DNA of 43,581 nt from an uncultured Bacilli bacterium (GTDB taxonomy: Bacteria; Bacillota_I; Bacilli_A; RF39; UBA660): the NCBI GenBank assembly GCA_947624915.1, contig CANQMF010000004.1, positions 1-43,581 of the forward strand, read 5' to 3'. A model generated the notes under the pieces. That model saw nothing but the letters and a program-made list of their open reading frames with translations. It was not told the DNA's origin and made no database searches. A program made the position numbers and the translations under genes. Positions within the stretch are counted from its first letter, which is position 1, and the number at the start of each line of letters is the position of its first letter. Positions 23,589 through 31,256 of this stretch are shown here, piece by piece.

Positions 23589-25335
23589 TCTCTAACTCCT
23601 CCTTTGATAATTGTGATAAGGCAATTTCTTTATATACCTCACATTTTTTCATTAGTTCACGATGGGTTCCAATTCCAACACATTCTCCCTTATCTAAAAC
23701 AACTATTTGATCAGCATTTAAAATGGTCCCAATTCTTTGAGCAACAATCATACTTGTGGCATCTTTGGTATAATTTTTTAATTCTTTTCTTAAAGTATAA
23801 TCTGTTTTATAATCCAAAGCACTAAAGGAATCATCAAAAATGTATATTTCAGGATTTCTCGCAATAGCTCGGGCTATGGCTAATCTTTGTTTCTGCCCTC
23901 CCGATACGTTGGTTCCACCACGCGCAATATGAGCATGATAAGTCTTATCCATTTTGGAAACAAAATCACCTGCCTGCGCAATTTCAATAGCATCTTCAAC
24001 TTTCTTCTTAGATGCATTATTATCACCATAAGCTACATTAGATGTTACAGTACCATCAAACATAAAAGCCTTTTGGGATACATAACCTAATTTACGATGT
24101 AGAGCACTTAATTTATATTCTTTAATATTAATACCATCTACAAGGATTTCACCATCAGTAACATCATAAAAACGTGGCACTAAATTAATTAGAGTACTTT
24201 TTCCACTACCAGTGGATCCAATAAAAGCAATAGTATCCCCTTTATTGACCTTAAATGATACATTTCTAATCAAATACTCATCGGCATCAGGATACTTAAA
24301 AGAAACATTACGGAATTCAACAACTCCCTCTAACCCTTTAATGCCATCATCTTTAGTTCCATCTTTAATACTAGGTTCAGTATCTAATACCTCATTAATA
24401 CGATCAGCTGATACTTGAGCACGTGGCAACATCATAAAAATCATCGCTAACATTAAAAAAGACATAATAACATTCATAGCATAACTAGTAAAGACAACCA
24501 TGTTACTAAATAATAATAACTTATCGCTCATACTAGCAGCACTTATTAAAATAGCGCCAATAAAGTAAATCCCCAAAGTCAAAAAATGCATAACAAAGTT
24601 CATAACGGGATTTAAAAGAGCAAAACATCTTTGATTAAATAATTGTGTATTAGTTAACTCACTATTAACTTTTTTAAAACGCTCTTTTTGATATTCTTCA
24701 GCATTAAAAGCACGAATGACTCTAATACCCGTAAGTTGTTCTCTCGTAACATTATTTACCTTATCAATTAATTTCTGCACTCTTTTAAAGCGAGGTAAAA
24801 CAATAACCATAATAGTAATAACCGTAGCAAGTAAAATAACAACACCAGTGCCAGTTAAAATACTCCATTCGATATTTTTATTGATAATTTTAAGTAAAGC
24901 CCAAATAGCCATAATGGGCGCTCTAATAAGCATTTGTAATCCCATCGATAATAACATTTCCACTTGCGTAACATCATTTGAGGTTCTGGTAATTAAACTA
25001 CTAGTAGAAAACTTTTTTATTTCTTCCATGCCAAAGTCTTCAACCTTCTCAAAAATATCCTTACGTAAGCTTCTTGAAAAAGACGAACCAATAATCGAAG
25101 CAAAATAACCTACAATTACAGCCGAAATTAAGCTGCCTACAGCGCAAAGTAACATATAGCCACCTTGAATTAAAATATCCGTCATTTTACTACCCGTTGT
25201 TTGTACTAAACGTGTAATTTCACTCATATAATCAGGTAACTTCAAATCTAAATAAACTTGAAAAGCTACTAAGGCAATACAAACAACAACATATATACAA
25301 TCTTTAAAACTTAATCTTTTGAATAATTTAAACAT
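23581..25335 (-). CDS. ABC exporter half-transporter, degenerate-site subunit
   Basis: A 584-residue half-transporter with six membrane helices and an ATPase domain. Walker A is FIGSTGSGKST and the signature NVSGGQKQ is canonical. Walker B is IYIFDDSFSALD, with Asp where the catalytic Glu should be, and the H-loop is VAQRIGT with Gln instead of His. This is the usual non-catalytic subunit of a heterodimeric exporter, complementary to the next gene. SD AAGGAGGAATT fits the ATG. It lies 30 bases after tetR and is probably controlled by it. Confidence 0.92.
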   Translation of the reverse strand: MFKLFKRLSFKDCIYVVVCIALVAFQVYLDLKLPDYMSEITRLVQTTGSKMTDILIQGGYMLLCAVGSLISAVIVGYFASIIGSSFSRSLRKDIFEKVEDFGMEEIKKFSTSSLITRTSNDVTQVEMLLSMGLQMLIRAPIMAIWALLKIINKNIEWSILTGTGVVILLATVITIMVIVLPRFKRVQKLIDKVNNVTREQLTGIRVIRAFNAEEYQKERFKKVNSELTNTQLFNQRCFALLNPVMNFVMHFLTLGIYFIGAILISAASMSDKLLLFSNMVVFTSYAMNVIMSFLMLAMIFMMLPRAQVSADRINEVLDTEPSIKDGTKDDGIKGLEGVVEFRNVSFKYPDADEYLIRNVSFKVNKGDTIAFIGSTGSGKSTLINLVPRFYDVTDGEILVDGINIKEYKLSALHRKLGYVSQKAFMFDGTVTSNVAYGDNNASKKKVEDAIEIAQAGDFVSKMDKTYHAHIARGGTNVSGGQKQRLAIARAIARNPEIYIFDDSFSALDYKTDYTLRKELKNYTKDATSMIVAQRIGTILNADQIVVLDKGECVGIGTHRELMKKCEVYKEIALSQLSKEELENA

Positions 25336-25365
25336 AATTCCTCCTTATCCATTTAACCTTGAACT

Positions 25366-25962
25366 TCAATATATTCCATTTTTAACAATTTCCAATTGTT
25401 TGTAAAAATGTTTTCTAACTACATCAATATCAATATTAATTATATAATATCCTGTTAAAGCATGGACTAAAATATTAACTAAAACATCTAAGATATCCAT
25501 AATGTCTTCAGGGCATTTTAAATTAGAACTATACTTTTGTATTAACAAATGCAACACATTAGTTCTCTGCTCATCAGTAAGCAAATGAAATACTTTTTTT
25601 TCAATATCGTGATTCAACCCCACAAAAAACTTTTTAAATAAATTGCAATAAGTACCATTCTTAGTATAATTAGTAATACCTTCGAAAAGGCATTTAAAAG
25701 ACTCAATTAGATCATCGTTTTTTTCAATAACACTCACAACAAGGTCTAATAAAATATTATGATATTTATCAATGATATATAAATACAAATCTTCTTTATC
25801 ACTAAAATACAAATAAAAACTTCCCCGTGGCATACCTATTTGTAAAATGATTCTATTAATAGATATTTGATCATACGTATATTTGGAAAATTCTTTTAAA
25901 GCAGCGTCCTCTAATTTTTTTCTTTTACTTGTCTCTAAGTTAAAAAAAGCTTTTTTTGGCAT
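25366..25962 (-). CDS. TetR-family repressor of the ABC exporter operon
   Basis: A 198-residue regulator. The N-terminal helix-turn-helix is typical of TetR: LKEFSKYTYDQISINRI, then GMPRGSFYLYFSDKEDLY. The C-terminal two thirds are a helical ligand and dimer domain. I start at 25962 (MPKKAFF) because AGGTGG lies just upstream; the longer frame would run through the promoter. A palindromic operator lies in its own promoter, so it should repress itself and the exporter genes until a ligand, perhaps the exported compound, is bound. Confidence 0.92.
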   Translation of the reverse strand: MPKKAFFNLETSKRKKLEDAALKEFSKYTYDQISINRIILQIGMPRGSFYLYFSDKEDLYLYIIDKYHNILLDLVVSVIEKNDDLIESFKCLFEGITNYTKNGTYCNLFKKFFVGLNHDIEKKVFHLLTDEQRTNVLHLLIQKYSSNLKCPEDIMDILDVLVNILVHALTGYYIINIDIDVVRKHFYKQLEIVKNGIY

Positions 25963-25987
25963 CAAACCACCTACTTGAACATAAACC

Positions 25988-26016
25988 ATTATACTATGAC
26001 ACCTTGTCATAGTCAA
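25988..26016 (-). promoter_or_regulatory. tetR-exporter promoter with TetR operator in its spacer
   Basis: On the minus strand TTGACT (26011-26016), a 17-bp spacer and TATAAT (25988-25993). The palindrome ACTATGACA-CCT-TGTCATAGT (25993-26013, 9-bp arms) fills the spacer and touches both boxes, so a bound dimer would block RNA polymerase. Confidence 0.85.
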
Positions 26017-26047
26017 GCCTATTTTATACATAAGATAATAAGCTTAG

Positions 26048-26077
26048 TTGCACATTCATTCCCTTATATGTTATAAT
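26048..26077 (+). promoter_or_regulatory. Promoter of the divergent lipoprotein gene
   Basis: TTGCAC (26048-26053), an 18-bp spacer and TATAAT (26072-26077), 16 bases before the ATG. Its -35 is 34 bases from the TetR palindrome. Confidence 0.7.
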
Positions 26078-26092
26078 GATAACGGTGATAAA

Positions 26093-26602
26093 ATGAAAAA
26101 ATTAACAAAAATAGCAATAGTGTTTAGTTTATTCCTTTTGGTTGGCTGTGGTGAAAAAAAAGTAGAGTTAGAAAAAAATATATCATCAACCATCGATATT
26201 GACGATAAAGAAGCAAAAATGGTTTGTTACGCTGATTATGACTATTCTGAATTAGACTATGTCATGGGAGCTAAATATGCTGTCTTTGCTGACGGAGAAA
26301 ATAAAGTTACTAAAGTAATCTCTAGAGAGATCATTGAATCAAATGATGGTGCTAAATTAGATGAATTTGAAACTTACATGAGTGAAAACCATGATGCTGC
26401 TAAAAAATATGGTGGTTATGATTCTAATATAGCCCGTTCTTCTAACCGTGTTACTTCTGATGTAACTATTGACTATACTTACTTTGATATGGAACAATTC
26501 ACCGAGGACAATAAAGGCAATGACAAAGTCAAAATTGAACTAACACTTGATAGTTTAGAATCTCAATATGTTTCACTAGGCGCTACATGTGAAAGAAAAT
26601 AA
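26093..26602 (+). CDS. Lipoprotein of unknown function
   Basis: A 169-residue exported protein. The start at 26093 has GGTGAT 4 bases upstream and gives a proper signal peptide (KKLTKIAIVFSLFLLV), with lipobox VGCG and the lipidated Cys near residue 19. The mature part is acidic and beta-rich (VTSDVTIDYTYFDME, KIELTLDSLESQYVSLGA), with one cysteine near each end (MVCYADY, GATCERK) that may bond. It loosely recalls the YehR-type lipoproteins, but I cannot confirm this. It is divergent from tetR across about 130 bases, so shared control is possible but unproven. Confidence 0.82.
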   Translation: MKKLTKIAIVFSLFLLVGCGEKKVELEKNISSTIDIDDKEAKMVCYADYDYSELDYVMGAKYAVFADGENKVTKVISREIIESNDGAKLDEFETYMSENHDAAKKYGGYDSNIARSSNRVTSDVTIDYTYFDMEQFTEDNKGNDKVKIELTLDSLESQYVSLGATCERK

Positions 26603-26637
26603 AAATTTACAATAAAAAAAGATGGAACAATTCGAAG

Positions 26638-26684
26638 AAAATAGACTACCCCAGTTTCTTTTAAACGAGGTAGCCTATTTTTTA
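26638..26684 (+). terminator. Terminator shared by convergent genes
   Basis: AATAGACTACC pairs with GGTAGCCTATT (mostly paired, one A/C mismatch) across 26639-26680, then TTTTTT on the plus strand. It sits between the plus-strand lipoprotein and the converging minus-strand gene. Confidence 0.75.
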
Positions 26685-26698
26685 TTTTGTACTTTTAT

Positions 26699-27304
26699 TT
26701 ACTTTACAAGTTTAATCATTTTAGCTGCATTAGAATTGTCATATTCATAACAATTAATATCTAGCTGATAACGCCTTAACATACGCTTAATTAATTTAAA
26801 ATATTTTTCTTCACTAATCTCTTCATAAAAATCACTATATGCCGTCTTTAAAGATGGTAATAAAACACCAGTAATATTCTCTATTGGAATATCATTTTTG
26901 GTACGACATTCATTATATATGTCAGTATATTTACCTGACATACGCATATCACGAGTCATTGAAGATGAAGATACCAACAGAGGTTTATAACACTTAATAT
27001 TTTTGACAATAATTAAAGAAAGATGCGAACTAACATAAAGATCAACTGCATCATAATATATAGTCTTCGTGTTATTATCATAAAAATTAATATTACTATT
27101 GGGCTCTGTTAAACATATTTCATCATTTGATTGGCAACAATAACAATCGGTTACATATTTACCCATTGATTTCTGTGACTTTATATAGCCACTTTTTAAT
27201 ATTTTACGTAAAACAGCTAAAGAAGCTTTATAAGAATCTTCCCTAATGGAATGAATATAAATATTATTTATGTCTAACACTTTTGTTTTCAATTTAATCA
27301 CCAT
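26699..27304 (-). CDS. Protein of unknown function downstream of holA
   Basis: A 201-residue soluble protein. The visible pattern is IYIHSIREDSY, then LAVLRKILKSGYIKSQ, then DEICLTEPNS. This arrangement (a His, a 'one per recruited gene' helix and an acidic strand) recalls small ADP-ribosyltransferase-like or RNase-like folds, but I cannot place it. Cysteines cluster in DCYCCQS. The ATG at 27304 was chosen; a GTG at 27319 directly after the holA stop is the alternative. It is the last gene of the smc-holA run. Confidence 0.65.
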   Translation of the reverse strand: MVIKLKTKVLDINNIYIHSIREDSYKASLAVLRKILKSGYIKSQKSMGKYVTDCYCCQSNDEICLTEPNSNINFYDNNTKTIYYDAVDLYVSSHLSLIIVKNIKCYKPLLVSSSSMTRDMRMSGKYTDIYNECRTKNDIPIENITGVLLPSLKTAYSDFYEEISEEKYFKLIKRMLRRYQLDINCYEYDNSNAAKMIKLVK

Positions 27305-27319
27305 TCTATACAGTATCAC

Positions 27320-28252
27320 TTAAACATTTAAAATAAACAGTTCTAATCCCAGTTCTGGATTAACTTGTCCAGTTTTAATATCTTGATCTAAATTGGCTAA
27401 CCCCTTTAAACAATTTAAAAGTAATTTACTAGAATATCGTTTCGATGTTTCTAAAGCTAATTTGACCGGATAGGCATGAATCCCTAGTAATTTAGCCATT
27501 TCATTATTGTTCATACCCTTTCCATTTAGGATTTTTACTTGATACATCAAACGAAATTTACTAGCTAGTAAAGCAATAATTTTGATGGGTTCTTCATTAC
27601 TCTTTAGTAATTCATAATAAGTTGTTAGAGCTACTTCTTTTTGTCTACCAATAATGTTATCAATAAATTTAAAAATATCGGTATCAATATTATTAGTCGC
27701 ACAATTTATAACATCATCATCATTAATTTCTCGCTCATCATATTTATAGGTTTTTAATTTTTCTACCTCTTGTGCTACCATAGCCATATTACTACCAACC
27801 CTCTTGATTAACAGATCGATAGTTCCATCACTAATTTTATAACCTGTACATAGTTTTTTTATAATGGCTTTAGGTGACGCTTCATTGCATTCAATAACTT
27901 CGCCGATCATTTTTATTTTTTTGGTAATCTTTTTGGTATTATCAATCGTTTCATTATGGCTAATAATAACTAATATCGTAGTATCATTATAATTACTTAT
28001 ATAATCTAATAGTAAAGATACGTCTTCTTCATTATTTTTCACTCGATTAAAATAGTTACAATTATCTACAACCACAATTTTTTTGTCTTCAAATAAACTT
28101 ATCGTTTTACAATCATCAATAATGCCTTTAATACTATCAAACTGTAAGTCATAACGATTAATACTAAGCTGTGTTATTGCATTTTTCTTAATAATATTAT
28201 TTAAATGCATATCAATCAAGTATTCTTCTATACCATATAGTAAATAATTCAT
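27320..28252 (-). CDS. holA: DNA polymerase III delta subunit
   Basis: A 310-residue subunit of the clamp loader that opens the beta sliding clamp. The start MNYLLYGIEEYLIDMHLNNI fits HolA, as do the central LLDYISNYNDTTILVIIS and the C-terminal EPIKIIALLASKFRLMYQVK with LGIHAYPVKLALETSKRYS. No Walker motif is expected in delta and none is seen. It lies 23 bases downstream of smc on the same strand. Confidence 0.92.
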   Translation of the reverse strand: MNYLLYGIEEYLIDMHLNNIIKKNAITQLSINRYDLQFDSIKGIIDDCKTISLFEDKKIVVVDNCNYFNRVKNNEEDVSLLLDYISNYNDTTILVIISHNETIDNTKKITKKIKMIGEVIECNEASPKAIIKKLCTGYKISDGTIDLLIKRVGSNMAMVAQEVEKLKTYKYDEREINDDDVINCATNNIDTDIFKFIDNIIGRQKEVALTTYYELLKSNEEPIKIIALLASKFRLMYQVKILNGKGMNNNEMAKLLGIHAYPVKLALETSKRYSSKLLLNCLKGLANLDQDIKTGQVNPELGLELFILNV

Positions 28253-28275
28253 TTTACCACCTCAGGCTACTAATT

Positions 28276-31224
28276 TCACTTATCTTTTACATCATCTAAT
28301 TTAACACTAACTAACTTGCTAACACCAGACTCTTGCATTGTAATACCATAAAGAGTATCAACATATTCCATTGTTTTCTTTTTATGAGTAATGATGATGA
28401 ATTGTGTCTTATCTTTCAGATTTCTTATATATTCACCAAACGATTGAACATTTACTTCATCTAAAGCAGCTTCTACCTCATCTAAAAGACAAAATGGAAC
28501 AGGCCGTGACTTTAATATAGCAAATAATAAACTGATCGCCGTAAAAGTCTTCTCTCCTCCTGATAGTAAAGAAATACTCTTTAAACTTTTACCGGGTGGT
28601 GATGCCACTATTTCAATACCAGTTTCAAGAATATTTTCAGGATCGGTTAGTCTTAATGCAGCAGCACCACCTTTAAATAATTCTTTGAAAGTAATACCAA
28701 AATTCTCATTAATTATATTAAAAGTCTTCATAAAATTATCAACCATAACAGTATCCATTTCATTAATGATCTCTAAAAGAGTATTCTCAGCTTTAACTAA
28801 ATCTTCTTGCTGATTAATTAAAAATTCATAACGTGTACTAACACGCTCGTATTCTTCAGGCGCTGTTGCATTGATCGGTTCTAACTCCTTCATTTGTCTT
28901 TTTAAAATACTAATACGATTCTTAACTAAGGACTCATCCATATCTAATTTATAATTATTTCTAGCGTACTCATAAGTCATATTGTAAGTTTCACTCAATT
29001 GGTTTAATAAATTATCTAATTTAACATCATTACGATTTACTTCAATCTCTAAATCCTTCAATTCATTATTCTTTTGATTATACAAGCTATTATCTTTTTT
29101 AGCTAAATAAGTAAATTCGTCTAATTCATTATTTAATGTTAGTAATTTATTTTTTAAATTATTAATAATACTATTTAATTCGTCACGTTCATTTAAAACT
29201 TGGTAATATTCTTCTAATATTTTGTTCTCTTCTTCACTTAAAGTTCCATTTAACAAATTCTCATTACCTTTAATAGATGAATCAATAGCCTCTAATTTAT
29301 CATTTAAATTTAATAAACTATTCTGCTTATTAGCTATTTCTTCGTGACAAAGAAGCATATCTTTATTTAATAAATATAAACTATCTTCTTGAGATTTTAG
29401 TTTATAATCGGATTCATTTAAAAGATTCTCCAAATCTTTAATTTTGTTTTCAATATCTTGATTTTGTTTAATATATTTTTCTAAATCATATTTTTCAGTA
29501 ATGATATTTTTTTGAACTTGATTACCACCTGTAAGCGATCCTCCTACGTGGAGTAATTCTCCATCAAGTGTAACAATACGATAACGATATTTAATAGCTC
29601 TACTAATTTTATTGGCGTTATCGATATTATCTACCACTAATACATTACCAAGCTGATTACTGATAATATTATCATAAATACTATTATTTCGAACTAAATT
29701 GGCGGCTATATCAATAAAGCCTTCAAATGAATGAACTATTTTTAATGTATCACTATCAACTTCTTTTCCTTTTATAATATTAATCGGGAAAAAAGTAGCT
29801 CGCCCTAATTTATTATTTTTAAGATAATTAATAGCAGCTTTAGCGCAATCTTCGTCCTCTACAATAATATGATTCATCCCAAAGCCTAACGTCGTCGTAA
29901 TAGCCATTGAATATTTTTCTTCAACTTCAATAACGCTTCCAATATTACTATGAATTCCCTTTAGCTTAGGATTATTTAATACATTTTTAACTGCACTAGG
30001 TAAGGTATTACTGTTCGCAATACTCATTTGTAAATAACCAATCTTATTTTCAATAACATTTTGATCACGTAATACTTGCGATAATTGTAATTCTTGTTGT
30101 TTTTTACTCTCTTTGATACTCATAATATTTTGTTCTACAGTCTTTTTATCATTGTTAAAGGTTTGATATTTATCTTCTAAATTCTTAATAGTCAACTTTA
30201 AACTACTTATTTCATTTGCTGTTTTAAGTGATAACTCTTTAAGTTCAAGAATTTGATTATGAATTTTAGTATTGTCAATATCATATTTTTTACGTTCTAA
30301 AATAATTTCTTTTTGCGTATTGATACGCTCTACTTTCGTAGTTAATTCGATAAGTTCTTGCTGTTTATTGGATAATTCATTATTAAGCTTATTAATCTCA
30401 CTTTTATATTCCTCATTTTTTATTTCATATTTGTTTGTACTAATAGCAATATCATTAATTTCTAACTTTAATTGTTCAATTTTTTGTTTACTATTGTTAT
30501 ATTGTTCATTAATTGTTTCAATATCATGTGCAATAAAAGCAATTTCTAAACCTTTTAATTCATCACCAAGGCTCATATACTTTAAAGCTTTAATCTTTTG
30601 TTCTCGTAATGGTTCAATTTGAGTCTCTAACTCTTTAATAATGTCATTTACACGACTCATATTATCATGCGTTTTATCTAATTTATGAATAGCATCTTCT
30701 TTTCTTTTTTTATACTTTAAGACACCCGCTGCTTCCTCAAACATCGTTCTTCTTTCAACTGGCTTCTCACTTAGAATATTATCAATCTGTCCTTGACCAA
30801 TAATATTAAAACTTTCTTTACCAATACCACTGTCTAAAATTAATGTTGTAACATCTTTAAGCCTAACTTTTTCATTATTAATAAAATACTCATTCGTACC
30901 ATCTTTATATAAACGTCTTTTAATTCCTACTTCATCTTCATCAATAGCTAAATATCGATCTTTATTATCAAATAAAAGGGTTACAGTTGCTAAAGACATA
31001 GGCTTTCTCGACTTACTACCAGAGAAAATAATATCAACCATACTATCATCCCCACGTAATGACTTAACGGACTGTTCTCCTAAAACCCATCTAACAGCAT
31101 CAACTACATTACTTTTGCCACTACCATTTGGCCCTACAATTCCTGCAATATTTTGTGATAAATCGATTACAATATTATCTGCAAATGATTTAAATCCCTG
31201 AGCAATAATTTTTTTTAAAAACAT
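28276..31224 (-). CDS. smc: Chromosome segregation ATPase SMC (short-armed)
   Basis: A 982-residue SMC that with ScpA/ScpB organises and segregates the chromosome. The N-terminal head has Walker A IVGPNGSGKSNVVDAVRWVLGEQ. A coiled coil follows to about residue 410, then the hinge (IGSVIEVEEKYSMAITTTLG, LGRATFFPI) and a second coil. The C-terminal head carries the signature LSGGEKTFTAISLLFA and Walker B PVPFCLLDEVEAALDE. The start is the ATG at 31224 (MFLKKIIAQGFKSF), as in homologs, with GGTGATAGG upstream. B. subtilis SMC is 1,186 residues; here about 200 are missing, mostly from the arms. Confidence 0.96.
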   Translation of the reverse strand: MFLKKIIAQGFKSFADNIVIDLSQNIAGIVGPNGSGKSNVVDAVRWVLGEQSVKSLRGDDSMVDIIFSGSKSRKPMSLATVTLLFDNKDRYLAIDEDEVGIKRRLYKDGTNEYFINNEKVRLKDVTTLILDSGIGKESFNIIGQGQIDNILSEKPVERRTMFEEAAGVLKYKKRKEDAIHKLDKTHDNMSRVNDIIKELETQIEPLREQKIKALKYMSLGDELKGLEIAFIAHDIETINEQYNNSKQKIEQLKLEINDIAISTNKYEIKNEEYKSEINKLNNELSNKQQELIELTTKVERINTQKEIILERKKYDIDNTKIHNQILELKELSLKTANEISSLKLTIKNLEDKYQTFNNDKKTVEQNIMSIKESKKQQELQLSQVLRDQNVIENKIGYLQMSIANSNTLPSAVKNVLNNPKLKGIHSNIGSVIEVEEKYSMAITTTLGFGMNHIIVEDEDCAKAAINYLKNNKLGRATFFPINIIKGKEVDSDTLKIVHSFEGFIDIAANLVRNNSIYDNIISNQLGNVLVVDNIDNANKISRAIKYRYRIVTLDGELLHVGGSLTGGNQVQKNIITEKYDLEKYIKQNQDIENKIKDLENLLNESDYKLKSQEDSLYLLNKDMLLCHEEIANKQNSLLNLNDKLEAIDSSIKGNENLLNGTLSEEENKILEEYYQVLNERDELNSIINNLKNKLLTLNNELDEFTYLAKKDNSLYNQKNNELKDLEIEVNRNDVKLDNLLNQLSETYNMTYEYARNNYKLDMDESLVKNRISILKRQMKELEPINATAPEEYERVSTRYEFLINQQEDLVKAENTLLEIINEMDTVMVDNFMKTFNIINENFGITFKELFKGGAAALRLTDPENILETGIEIVASPPGKSLKSISLLSGGEKTFTAISLLFAILKSRPVPFCLLDEVEAALDEVNVQSFGEYIRNLKDKTQFIIITHKKKTMEYVDTLYGITMQESGVSKLVSVKLDDVKDK

Positions 31225-31256
31225 CCTATCACCACCACACAAACAAAAAGGAATAG

